Positions 47,425-55,808 of a DNA stretch of 64,000 bases are shown here, piece by piece. This DNA is from Sporomusa acidovorans (GTDB lineage Bacteria; Bacillota; Negativicutes; Sporomusales; Sporomusaceae). The notes beneath the pieces were generated by a model. It saw only the letters and a list, made by a program, of their open reading frames with translations. It had not been told where the DNA came from and did not search any database. A program made the translations under genes and the position numbers. Where the stretch lies: NCBI RefSeq assembly GCF_002257695.2, contig NZ_CP155571.1. The stretch is one strand, 5' to 3'. Position 1 is the first letter of the stretch; every line of letters starts with the position of its first letter.

Positions 47425-49245
47425 TCACTTTTTTTGCTTAACCGTATCCTTGCCGATTCGTCCCGGATATGCCCCTTCTTCTCTACTGCCTAAAATACCT
47501 TTATGAATAGCAGCAACAAAATCACCTTCGGCAATGACTTTGTCAAGTACATCATCGATACCGTTAACAATTTGCTCAGCATAAAGGTGTGCTTTTTCTG
47601 TAGGCGTAATATTAGCGTGGCCGAAGAAACGGAATCCATCCTGAACTGCCCGAAGGGTATCAATTTTAGCAGGTACAGAAATGGGTCCGCCGGAGTAGGC
47701 TTCATCAGTAGAAGCTATTGAAATAGCATCTACGCCTAGTGACATGGCAAGACATGCATGTAGGGTGGTTGTCATAGCTGATTGGACGCGGTCTTCGGTA
47801 TGTGTCAGAAACCCGATAGGTGCACCCGGCCAGACCGGCGCATTAATGATTTTTCTAAGTGCATAAATTTTGGCGGCATTAAAGTTAACATAGTTATCAT
47901 CCATGAGATCATTGATCATAACTTCAGGTGAATAAGCGAACAAGGGTTGTAAAATGGGCTTTGCACCAAGTTTTATAGCCAAATCAGTCACAATTAACAT
48001 GCCTGCAAAAGCTTTATGAGCAGGCACACCTGCCAACTCTTCATTGGTAACGATGTCAAAGGGTAGATTATATTTTTGGGCATACTGAATGGAATGATAA
48101 CCATCTACCGTCATACGTTCGGGGTCAGTACCGGCGCCAAGCGAGCCATAACAGATATTAATCTTAGTTAAGTCGGCGCCAATTTTACCTGCCATTACTA
48201 CAGTTTCTGGAGTATTTAAGCCACGATGGGCACGAATTTGCCACAGCGTTGAATTTTCCAAGGCCAGCCAAATTCGATTAAGATTGGCAGGAGTTATTAC
48301 TGTACCATCTTCCTGATGCGTCAAAAAGCCATCAAGAAACCCTTCGGTTCTAGCTCCCCATGATGGATCGAAGTGAACGACTCCATCGGCACCCCAGGCC
48401 TCGCTAGCCAGAATATGGGCAATATCCATAAAGGGACAGCCTGTACCATATTGATTAAATACCAAAGGTTTTTGCCTGGTATGCTGTAACTTAAGAACAG
48501 ACATACGAGCTTTAGTTTCTTCAAGGTATTTTTCGAGGCCAATGACTTCATCTTTGGTAAAGCGTCTGGTTTTGGGATGTAACTCACCTGTTTTATAAAA
48601 TTTTTGCGGTAATTCACTACAAAAGCCGGAATAATATTTATCAAGATCGCCATTGCCAAGACGGTCACGCCAACGTTCAACATCCCAGTATTCATCACGG
48701 ATGCGACCGCGTTCAACGCCAGGGGAAGTTTTATTTTTAACCCATTCTATTATTATGTCTGATATTTTGCTAAGTTTGCTGCCAATTACAGCTGACCCAT
48801 AATGATAATCATAACTTGCTGTCATATCTTTTTTGATTTTCTTGGTACGTATTAGGTCCGGTTTATATTCACGATCCTCTACAAAACAGATAACCTCTTC
48901 TACAGTAGTTCCTGGTCCAAACCCCGCATCAAAACCAAGCTCTGCTGCCAATTCAGGGCGAATGGCCATCCCGCCAATACCAATTTTGACACGTTCTCTT
49001 ATGCCGACGGCATCAGTAAGATCAATAAAACGTGCCAGCAGTTCCCCTACCCCGTAGCCAAGCGTACGGCTAAGAAGCAATATTTCAACCTCATGATCAT
49101 GAAGAATTTTTTGAATTATTTCTTCAACAGGTAGATCTGGCTGCAATAATATAGCTTGATGTCCTGCTTGCTCTAATCCTCGAGCTATCATTTTTAAGCC
49201 GATGTCATGTACTGGATCGATAGGCGCCAAAAGTACTTTTTTCAT
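47425..49245 (-). CDS. B12-binding domain fused to a glutamate-mutase-E-like barrel, candidate AdoCbl-dependent mutase
   Basis: A 606-residue protein. The N-terminal ~130 residues form a cobalamin-binding Rossmann domain: H13-x-x-G16 (in DPVHDIG), Ser59-Arg-Thr-Leu and GG at 91-92. This is the DxHxxG/SxL/GG triad with the aspartate shifted one place and SxxL instead of SxL. The remainder (about 240-600) is a TIM-barrel-like segment (GTGCPFMDIAHILASEAWG, NICYGSLGAGTDPERMTV, LTHTEDRVQSAMTTTLHACLAMSLGVDAIS) that I liken to glutamate mutase E. Start ATG 49245 has only AGAGG upstream. Last gene of the seven-gene operon. Methyltransferase or corrinoid carrier is the alternative; substrate unknown. 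Confidence 0.68.
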   Translation of the reverse strand: MKKVLLAPIDPVHDIGLKMIARGLEQAGHQAILLQPDLPVEEIIQKILHDHEVEILLLSRTLGYGVGELLARFIDLTDAVGIRERVKIGIGGMAIRPELAAELGFDAGFGPGTTVEEVICFVEDREYKPDLIRTKKIKKDMTASYDYHYGSAVIGSKLSKISDIIIEWVKNKTSPGVERGRIRDEYWDVERWRDRLGNGDLDKYYSGFCSELPQKFYKTGELHPKTRRFTKDEVIGLEKYLEETKARMSVLKLQHTRQKPLVFNQYGTGCPFMDIAHILASEAWGADGVVHFDPSWGARTEGFLDGFLTHQEDGTVITPANLNRIWLALENSTLWQIRAHRGLNTPETVVMAGKIGADLTKINICYGSLGAGTDPERMTVDGYHSIQYAQKYNLPFDIVTNEELAGVPAHKAFAGMLIVTDLAIKLGAKPILQPLFAYSPEVMINDLMDDNYVNFNAAKIYALRKIINAPVWPGAPIGFLTHTEDRVQSAMTTTLHACLAMSLGVDAISIASTDEAYSGGPISVPAKIDTLRAVQDGFRFFGHANITPTEKAHLYAEQIVNGIDDVLDKVIAEGDFVAAIHKGILGSREEGAYPGRIGKDTVKQKK

Positions 49246-49257
49246 GGTTCTATGCCT

Positions 49258-49494
49258 CTATTTCCGTTCAGAATCAGGAAGAATCCAACTATATCTGTCT
49301 GCCGGACGATATATATAGGCCCTTCCTCTCACGCGAATTCCCGGTCCCATATGTTGAGCAAACACTACGTCAATATCAGATAATCCCCATTGTCTAAGCA
49401 GTTCCAGCATTAAACTGCGCCCTTGCTGCTCATTATCACAAACGAAAAAAGTTTCGACATCAAGTGCATCCATAACTTGCTCTAATGGCCGCAT
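49258..49494 (-). CDS. Protein of unknown function next to the mutase, 78 aa
   Basis: Begins MRPLEQVMDALDVETFFVCDNEQQGRSLMLELLRQWG and ends RAYIYRPADRYSWILPDSERK (features: N-terminal helix-rich half, C-terminal strands). ATG 49494 follows AGGAGGT by about 9 nt. Its stop is 12 bp before the mutase start, so the two are surely cotranscribed. It is too short for a mutase S subunit and lacks B12 motifs; a small partner or chaperone of the mutase is possible. No family recognised. Confidence 0.68.
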   Translation of the reverse strand: MRPLEQVMDALDVETFFVCDNEQQGRSLMLELLRQWGLSDIDVVFAQHMGPGIRVRGRAYIYRPADRYSWILPDSERK

Positions 49495-49590
49495 AAACTT
49501 TTTACCTCCTATCCCCAGATAGCATAAAAGATGATATCTCCGTATCACCTTCTTTGCTGCCGCCTGGTTATCCCGTGTTATTATTATTCT

Positions 49591-50970
49591 TTACATGAGG
49601 AGTATTGCCACGATCGTAGTAGCGGCAAATCCTAACACAACAGGAATAAAATTTCGACGGGCAAGATCAATTGGGTTGACACCGGTAATCGCGGCAACTG
49701 GAATCAATCCCCAAGGGATAATAGTGCCACCGCCTGTCCATACACCAGCTATTTGCCCAAGTGCCGCCAGGGTAGCTGTGTCAAAACCGGCTTTACCAAA
49801 GGTGGCGGCAACACTGCCAACCAGTGGTAAAGGCGAAAAACCCGAACCGTCCAGGCCGACAACAATTCCTGTTGCCAAACTGACTAAAGCAACGAATACT
49901 TTGTTGAGCGGTACAGTCTGGGATAATGCCACACCAAAATCTTCGAGAAAGCCTGTCGCTGCTTTATCACTTAAAATACTCTGGGCCAATTCTCCTTTGC
50001 CAAGAAAGAAGAATCCGCCAATAATAACAACAGGAGCAAAAATTTTTATGCCAAACATAAAGCCGTCCCGAATAAAATCAGTAATTTTTTCTAGACCTTC
50101 CCACCCATACTTGAGTATGGTACCTACCGCCAGTATGAGTACCGCTGTACCGCCTAACAAGGCTGTAGCATCGCCGCCCCGGAGTTGCAGAACCCACATA
50201 GCGGCTACATCAAGAGCAAAAGCCAACGGGGTAACTACGGCCAGGAAATACGATACACCGGTCAATTCTCTTTTGATTTCTTTGCCTATTATGGTCTCAC
50301 GTTCGGCAGCAATACGTTCAGGATTGCTGCGAATATCCTTCTTTATAATAATATAGGCTGCAATTGTGGCAACAAGCCCCATTGTCAGTGCTAGTGGTAT
50401 GCTTGCCTGGATAACTGGAGAAGGGTCGGCAAATCCGGCAGCTTTAGCAGTAATTGTGGGGGCACCTTGGATAATATAATCTGTTGAAAGCGCAATACCG
50501 TGGCCAAATAAATTCATGCTCATAGCAGCACCAATCGCGGGAAGTCCTGCTCGTACTGCTACCGGAAACATAATTGCACCGATTAGCGCGGTAGCCGGTG
50601 ACGGCCAAAAGAACCAGGAAGCCACCATCATCGCAATGCCAATTACCCAGAAAGCAATATCGGCATTAATCATCAGGCGTGCCGCAGGACTCATAACCAG
50701 GTAGTCGGCTCCTGTCTCACTCAATAGTTTCGATAAGGATACAATAAGAGAGATAATAACAATTATCCCCCAAAACTCATTTCCCGCAACAATGAGCGCA
50801 TTATATACGCTGGTAATACCGCCAAGAAAGCTATTTTTGAAAAGCCAGCTTACTGTTAGCAGGCCTAAGAGACAAGGGATCAGCGGATCTTTACGGAATC
50901 CCATGACGATGATAACCACAGCGACCCAAAAGAGAAACAGCCAATGTGCTGTTGTCAAAGTTACCGACAT
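49591..50970 (-). CDS. Multi-helix membrane transporter of the operon
   Basis: A 459-residue, highly hydrophobic protein with about 11-12 membrane helices. The internal pattern FWPSPATALIGAIMFPVAVRAGLPAIGAAMSMNLFGHG and, later, LDGSGFSPLPLVGSVAATFG (both with Pro/Gly breaks) suggests two inverted halves, as in ion-transporter superfamily carriers (CitMHS/gluconate/C4-dicarboxylate type). I cannot name the family. ATG 50970 follows AAGGAGGTAG. Its place between enzyme genes makes it the probable importer of the pathway substrate. Confidence 0.75.
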   Translation of the reverse strand: MSVTLTTAHWLFLFWVAVVIIVMGFRKDPLIPCLLGLLTVSWLFKNSFLGGITSVYNALIVAGNEFWGIIVIISLIVSLSKLLSETGADYLVMSPAARLMINADIAFWVIGIAMMVASWFFWPSPATALIGAIMFPVAVRAGLPAIGAAMSMNLFGHGIALSTDYIIQGAPTITAKAAGFADPSPVIQASIPLALTMGLVATIAAYIIIKKDIRSNPERIAAERETIIGKEIKRELTGVSYFLAVVTPLAFALDVAAMWVLQLRGGDATALLGGTAVLILAVGTILKYGWEGLEKITDFIRDGFMFGIKIFAPVVIIGGFFFLGKGELAQSILSDKAATGFLEDFGVALSQTVPLNKVFVALVSLATGIVVGLDGSGFSPLPLVGSVAATFGKAGFDTATLAALGQIAGVWTGGGTIIPWGLIPVAAITGVNPIDLARRNFIPVVLGFAATTIVAILLM

Positions 50971-50982
50971 CTTGCTACCTCC

Positions 50983-52263
50983 TTAGACTGGGCGAGAAAA
51001 TACGCCAGTTAAGCCAGCTTTTTCCACACGGTCTTTAATAGCCTGTACATCTGTGGTATACAGACCTTTTTCTTGCATACGTTTGAAATACTGAGCTCCG
51101 GAAAAGGTATATTTAAGTTTTAACCCTTCTTCTGTTTGCATCTGTTCCCTAACATGGGCAATTGCATCACCAATGGCTAATGCTTCGGGCAATACCAGCA
51201 TTTCTTTACCAAGCGTAGAACGAACGGCGTTATGACCTGCCAAAGTACCTGTAACAATAGCCTCGGTATGTCCTACAAGAAGACCGGCTTTTTCACCGCC
51301 GCAAAATAGGTTATCAACCCCCTGGACTTTAAGGGCGTTATCACGCGGTGATAGCGCGGTAAAACGCATGGAGTTACCCACACCGCCAGCATAGGGATCT
51401 TCATAGCGGGCATTCTCAAATCCCGGTATTTTACGCAACTTATCTAAAGGATAGAATGGCGACATAAGTTTAGCATGCCCCGTATCAAGTAGTATTATAT
51501 TGTCGGCAAATTCTTTCAGGGCGTATTGCTGACAGGCTTTTATCGATAAAGATTCAGCCTTCTTAAGCTCTTCGGGAATAGGAATAACGGCTACGCCTTT
51601 GCTGTTGAGTTCTGTGACAATAGCTTTACTTAATGATTCTTTGTGGAGTTTACAAGAACCGCTCATTGCTCCTAAGCTGCCGTCTGCCTTTTTGCCAATC
51701 ATCTCCTGAACACCCGCACGCGCAGCAATACTTATTCTCGGACCAAACGAGGGACAGCGGATAATGCACATGACGCAACCATTGCCGTATTTACTGCATT
51801 GGCCTTGAGGACCGGCAGTACCGGTGGCCTCAATAAATACGTCGCCATATACCTCATCGTCTTGATCAGTAATAACTGATTTAATCTTCTGCCCCTCCAT
51901 GGTAATATCGCGTACTCTGGCCATTAGGTTATATTGAACACTAAAGCGTTCCAGAACTTTTCTAATAGCGGGCTCAACATGAGCAACATCATAAAGGGTT
52001 ACATGTTTATGACCGGGAAACTCTATATTCTTATGACGGGCGACCTGATCAACCGCTGCAAAAATATCGCCGCCGCCCATGGCAACCGCTTCTTCGGTGG
52101 CCGTAAAGCGGCCATTATTACGCATAATACCGCCGACCAATCCTGTGCCGAGAAGCATATCTGCCCGTTCAAGCAAAATAACTTCAGCCGCACCGGCTTT
52201 TTTGGCGGACACGGCTGCACTGCAGCCGGCCCATCCGCCACCGATGACAACTACTCTGGCCAT
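50983..52263 (-). CDS. FAD-dependent oxidoreductase with a cysteine cluster
   Basis: A 426-residue GidA/TrmFO-like flavoprotein: the FAD motif VVVIGGGWAGCSAA at the N-terminus and GVDNLFCGGEKAGLLVGHTEAIVTG near residue 350. Between them are four cysteines, Cys156, Cys163, Cys166 and Cys170 (C-x6-C-x2-C-x3-C), which suit an Fe-S cluster and are absent from TrmFO as I know it. Together this suggests a flavin/Fe-S dehydrogenase rather than a tRNA enzyme. ATG 52263 follows GGAGGT. The transporter gene begins 12 bp after its stop. Confidence 0.78.
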   Translation of the reverse strand: MARVVVIGGGWAGCSAAVSAKKAGAAEVILLERADMLLGTGLVGGIMRNNGRFTATEEAVAMGGGDIFAAVDQVARHKNIEFPGHKHVTLYDVAHVEPAIRKVLERFSVQYNLMARVRDITMEGQKIKSVITDQDDEVYGDVFIEATGTAGPQGQCSKYGNGCVMCIIRCPSFGPRISIAARAGVQEMIGKKADGSLGAMSGSCKLHKESLSKAIVTELNSKGVAVIPIPEELKKAESLSIKACQQYALKEFADNIILLDTGHAKLMSPFYPLDKLRKIPGFENARYEDPYAGGVGNSMRFTALSPRDNALKVQGVDNLFCGGEKAGLLVGHTEAIVTGTLAGHNAVRSTLGKEMLVLPEALAIGDAIAHVREQMQTEEGLKLKYTFSGAQYFKRMQEKGLYTTDVQAIKDRVEKAGLTGVFSRPV

Positions 52264-52286
52264 GATGTTTACCTCCTGTTAATTGT

Positions 52287-53756
52287 TTAGGCAATACCTG
52301 CGTACTTGCACGTTATTTCAATAAGGCGTACTAGGGCTTTTATGGCATAACGGGTTACGTCCTCAAGCAGACGACCTTTATTATCGGTAGTGGCTAAACC
52401 TGTAGACACATAAATGTTTCCATCATAGGCTACAGTCGGGATTACTCCCATTTGTGCCATACCAGTCTGGAAAATATTGCTGCCGGCATACATATCCTCA
52501 ATTGAGAAGATAGGAATACCAAGCTCACCATTAGACCAAGTTTTTTCATAGTTAATTTCAACAGCAGTTGAATTATAGGATTTGGAAATCAGTATGCCAT
52601 CTTTGAGGTGAGCGGGGAGATTAATGTTGGCAAATTCTTCTTTAATAATATTTTCCAAAACATCGACTGGCTTAGTTAATACTTTCGGATTATCTCGCAA
52701 TACCTTAAGAGCCTGAATTTGAGTCAGGAGAGCCTCTTTCCCCGGATCAAAAGCTACATATGCAGCCTTGCCATAGGATGCAGTAGTACCATAGCGGTCA
52801 CCATGTACGCCCATAGCGCGGCGAATAGGCACCAAAAATTCTTCTTTACCGATAATAAGGCCACTGGTAGCGGAACCTGTAGCCTTGTCCATGCTGTAAA
52901 TAATGACGTCGGCACCATTCTTTAGCGGATTGCACCCTACGAATGGAAGGCCCCAGGCATTGTCAATGACATAGGGAATATCATAGGAATGAGCCAGGTC
53001 AGCCAGATATTTTTGCAGAATTGGCGTCCCCTCTTCATCTTTTACGGCATAGCCATAACCGGGAGTTTCATAACCAAGACTGGTAATGCCTGTCAAAAAC
53101 GGGGCATGAATACTGGCATGCTCAGTTAAGATATCTAACGATTCGTCAGGATCAACATCAGTCAGAAGAGGTACAGGATGGTATTTAATTCCATGAACAT
53201 CATAACGGGCACCCGCCAACGGTACGATAATGGTATCAAGGTTATTTTGGCGTTTGCCGTAAAAGCCCAATTCGCCGGCAGTACTGCCACGATCGGCTAA
53301 TACATCCTTATACCGGGCTGGAAAAGGACGGCCATATGACCCTTGATGATGAAGATGCTTTTCATAAGGCGCGATATAACGTGCCCGATAGTTATCACCG
53401 CGCCCCATCATCGGTGGGCTAAACAAACTGTCAAAAGTCACCCATAATCCTGCTTCGCAAGTAGTAACAGGACAGGCATCATATTCGTCACCATACACGG
53501 ATTTAACTAGTTCACGAATCTCATCCACGAGCTTAGCAAGTGGAATTACTTCTTTGGCACCATGTTCACTAAATTCCATAATATCATCGCGAAGAGGAGC
53601 CGGACAGCCGGAGATAGCACCAGTCAAGCCAAACTTGCCTCTAAGCTCTTTGGGTATATTAATTTCGTCAGCGGCTTTGCGGGCGTCTGCATAGATATTG
53701 GGAATATTTTGTTGGAGAGAGCGATACATTTGAAACTTAAATTTGTGAGCTGACAT
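52287..53756 (-). CDS. Fold-type-I PLP-dependent enzyme of unknown substrate
   Basis: A 489-residue aminotransferase-class-V/beta-lyase-like enzyme. Asp265 (VIDNAWG) should hold the pyridine nitrogen and Lys291 (YSMDKATGSATSG) the aldimine. The N-terminal part contains CPVTTCEAGLWVTFDSLF, and loops with HLHHQGSYGRPFPARY are unusual. It resembles no enzyme I can name; desulfurase-, lyase- or aminotransferase-type chemistry are all open. With a RidA gene directly upstream, a 2,3-elimination giving an enamine is attractive. ATG 53756 follows GGGAGG. FAD gene follows after 23 bp. Confidence 0.75.
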   Translation of the reverse strand: MSAHKFKFQMYRSLQQNIPNIYADARKAADEINIPKELRGKFGLTGAISGCPAPLRDDIMEFSEHGAKEVIPLAKLVDEIRELVKSVYGDEYDACPVTTCEAGLWVTFDSLFSPPMMGRGDNYRARYIAPYEKHLHHQGSYGRPFPARYKDVLADRGSTAGELGFYGKRQNNLDTIIVPLAGARYDVHGIKYHPVPLLTDVDPDESLDILTEHASIHAPFLTGITSLGYETPGYGYAVKDEEGTPILQKYLADLAHSYDIPYVIDNAWGLPFVGCNPLKNGADVIIYSMDKATGSATSGLIIGKEEFLVPIRRAMGVHGDRYGTTASYGKAAYVAFDPGKEALLTQIQALKVLRDNPKVLTKPVDVLENIIKEEFANINLPAHLKDGILISKSYNSTAVEINYEKTWSNGELGIPIFSIEDMYAGSNIFQTGMAQMGVIPTVAYDGNIYVSTGLATTDNKGRLLEDVTRYAIKALVRLIEITCKYAGIA

Positions 53757-53824
53757 GTGATTGCCTCCCTGTTAATAATTATGTATGTTTGGATAATAAA
53801 CGAAAAGATGATATTTGAAAGCAA

Positions 53825-54283
53825 TTACTTCACCTTGACAACCATTTCCACTTCGACAGCGGCGTTGAGTGGCAGTTCGGCCACACCGACTGCAGAACGT
53901 GCATGTTCACCTGTTTTGCCGAAAATCGAACCAACTAATTCCGATGCCCCATTAATTACCTTAGGCTGGTCATAAAATTCTGGGGAACTGCTGACAAAGC
54001 CAACGATTTTTACAACTTTTTCAATATTATCAAGTGATTCAATTTGCCCTTTAATAGCCGCCAAGCAATTTATGGCACAAGTTTTTGCGGCTTCGTAACC
54101 TTGTTCAACAGACAAATCTTTGCCAAGTTTCCCTTTAAATTTTAATTCACCAGCGACAAAGGGGATTTGCCCGGACGTATACACATAGTTTCCGTCTCTG
54201 ACAGCTGCAACGTAGGCTGCAACCGGCTTAGGGGCATCTGGTATCGTAATACCTAGTTCTTTTACTTTTGCTTCATAACTCAA
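53825..54283 (-). CDS. RidA-family (YjgF/UK114) enamine/imine deaminase
   Basis: A 152-residue RidA-like protein; family members hydrolyse reactive enamines/imines such as 2-aminoacrylate made by PLP or flavin enzymes. Seen: YVYTSGQIPFVAGEL, ARSAVGVAELPLNAAVEVEMVVKV with the conserved arginine (HARSAVG) and the glutamate. It is longer than E. coli RidA (128) owing to an N-terminal extension and an insert, like the YoaB-type group. TTG 54283 is the start: it follows GGAGGG and no nearer ATG exists. It sits between DUF6917 and the PLP enzyme. Confidence 0.88.
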   Translation of the reverse strand: MSYEAKVKELGITIPDAPKPVAAYVAAVRDGNYVYTSGQIPFVAGELKFKGKLGKDLSVEQGYEAAKTCAINCLAAIKGQIESLDNIEKVVKIVGFVSSSPEFYDQPKVINGASELVGSIFGKTGEHARSAVGVAELPLNAAVEVEMVVKVK

Positions 54284-54311
54284 AGTTAATCCCTCCTGTA
54301 GTTATAGAGTG

Positions 54312-54734
54312 TTAACCAATTACAACCTCATCGGCAACCGATAAATGAAAATCTTTCCCGGATATTTTGTTCCCATTCATAACGATATTTAGGTGATTGA
54401 GCATGTGAGTTTCGTCATAACCGGCAATTTTGCCAATCCTTTTACCATCAATTTTAACTTGATCGCCCACAATTATGACACCACCTTGTACTACTTCAAA
54501 AAAGCCAATATAGGCGATACTGTTTACCTTGCTTCCTGGCTGAGTATCCTCATTGGTTATTATTAATTCATGAATTTCCGTTTGCCGTAAGGCGCGTGAA
54601 GGCGGTTTAATGAGTTCCATTCCACGGTTCTCATAGGTTCCGTCCAAAACCACTACCAGCCTGCCGATAACAGGTTGTTTGGCATAATAAGGATTAAAAG
54701 TGCCAAACATATTGCGGGCATAAGGATCGGACAC
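54312..54734 (-). CDS. DUF6917-like protein, first gene of the mutase operon
   Basis: A 140-residue protein; the match to DUF6917 is from memory. Segments PVIGRLVVVLDGTYENRGMELIKPPSRALRQTEIHELI and GVIIVGDQVKIDGKRIGKIAGYDETHMLNHLNI (quoted only in part here: VIGRLVVVLDGTYENRG and KIDGKRIGKIAGYDETH) suggest small beta barrels. GTG 54734 is chosen since GGGGGG lies 7-12 nt upstream; the longer frame begins at a TTG inside that Shine-Dalgarno. Function unknown. Separated from the thrB operon by a strong terminator, it should start the transcript. Confidence 0.7.
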   Translation of the reverse strand: MSDPYARNMFGTFNPYYAKQPVIGRLVVVLDGTYENRGMELIKPPSRALRQTEIHELIITNEDTQPGSKVNSIAYIGFFEVVQGGVIIVGDQVKIDGKRIGKIAGYDETHMLNHLNIVMNGNKISGKDFHLSVADEVVIG

Positions 54735-54808
54735 ACAGTTCCCCCCTTTCAAAAACGGAATTAAAATTTATAAGACTTTTATATTGTGCCAAATACTGCA
54801 ATAACTAT

Positions 54809-54855
54809 GTAAAAAGAAACCCGTTTGCATATTGTGCAAACGGGTTTCTTTTTAC
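54809..54855. terminator. Terminator of the pheB-hom-thrB operon
   Basis: 21-bp perfect stem (54809-54829 with 54835-54855) with A/T tracts at both ends. It separates threonine biosynthesis from the mutase operon. Confidence 0.94.
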
Positions 54856-54879
54856 ATTATTGGATAATATAATATTAAC

Positions 54880-55788
54880 TTATGATAAAATGATAGCACC
54901 TTGCCGGTCAATCTGTAAAATTTGATATTTTGCTTTCACTTTGTTGACATTAAAAGCTTGAACCATAGCTTTCCCAATTTCATCAGCGTTCTCATTAGCA
55001 AAGGCCAATAGACAGGGACCGGCACCACTCAACGCTGAACCCAGTGCCCCAGCTTGACGGGCTGCCGCTAAAACCTGTGTCATGCCGGGAATAAGCGGTT
55101 CCCGATATGGTTGATGCAACTTATCTTCAAGTGCGGGCAACAATAGCTTTAACTCACCGGTACATAAGGCGCCAATTAACAGTGCCGTCCGGCTTACATT
55201 AAATACGGCATCCGGAAAAGGTACTGTTTGCGGTAAGACTTTGCGGGCTGCTCTAGTCGAAAGATTAAATTCCGGAATTACCGCCACCATTAAAAAATCT
55301 ACAGGTGGCAAAAAACGCAAATATTTGACTTTGCCACATTCCATAATGCTAACAGTAATACCGCCCAAAATAGCTGGTGCAACATTATCAGGGTGACCCT
55401 CAATAGCCGTTGCCATCTCTAATAATTCCTCTTTACTGAAATGCCTGCCCGTAAGCTCATTCGCAGCCACTAATCCACCGACAATAGCGGCCGCACTACT
55501 GCCAAGCCCCCTCGCAAGCGGAATATGATTAACCATGTTAAGCTGTAAACCTTTGGCTTGATGACCGGTTTTATTTAATACCATTTTAACGGCCCTAACA
55601 ACAACGTTGGATTCATCAGCAGGAATGTACCCGGCCCCTTCACCCTTAACTTTTAGGGATATACCATTTTGGTCACACAAGGTAAGCTCAAGGTCATTGT
55701 ATATTGTACATGCTATACCTACTGCGTCAAATCCCGGGCCACAATTGGCAGTTGTTCCCGGTACGCGAACTTTTATAGAATTTGCCAT
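54880..55788 (-). CDS. thrB: Homoserine kinase
   Basis: Phosphorylates L-homoserine for threonine synthesis. 302-residue GHMP kinase with VRVPGTTANCGPGFDAVGIA at the N-terminus, the ATP loop PLARGLGSSAAAIVGGL and the C-terminal GALGSALSGAGPCLLAFA. ATG 55788 follows GGTGG. It lies 20 bp downstream of hom; thrC is not in the window. Confidence 0.97.
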   Translation of the reverse strand: MANSIKVRVPGTTANCGPGFDAVGIACTIYNDLELTLCDQNGISLKVKGEGAGYIPADESNVVVRAVKMVLNKTGHQAKGLQLNMVNHIPLARGLGSSAAAIVGGLVAANELTGRHFSKEELLEMATAIEGHPDNVAPAILGGITVSIMECGKVKYLRFLPPVDFLMVAVIPEFNLSTRAARKVLPQTVPFPDAVFNVSRTALLIGALCTGELKLLLPALEDKLHQPYREPLIPGMTQVLAAARQAGALGSALSGAGPCLLAFANENADEIGKAMVQAFNVNKVKAKYQILQIDRQGAIILS

Positions 55789-55808
55789 GTTATCGCCACC
55801 TTTTGACC

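Noticed and set aside
49595..50356. 253-codon plus-strand ORF
   Set aside because: Antisense shadow of the transporter gene: no Shine-Dalgarno and Thr/Ala/Pro-rich shadow composition.
54786..54792. TTGGCAC on the minus strand upstream of DUF6917, resembling a sigma-54 -24 element
   Set aside because: No TTGC/TTGCA at the required -12 spacing; chance match.
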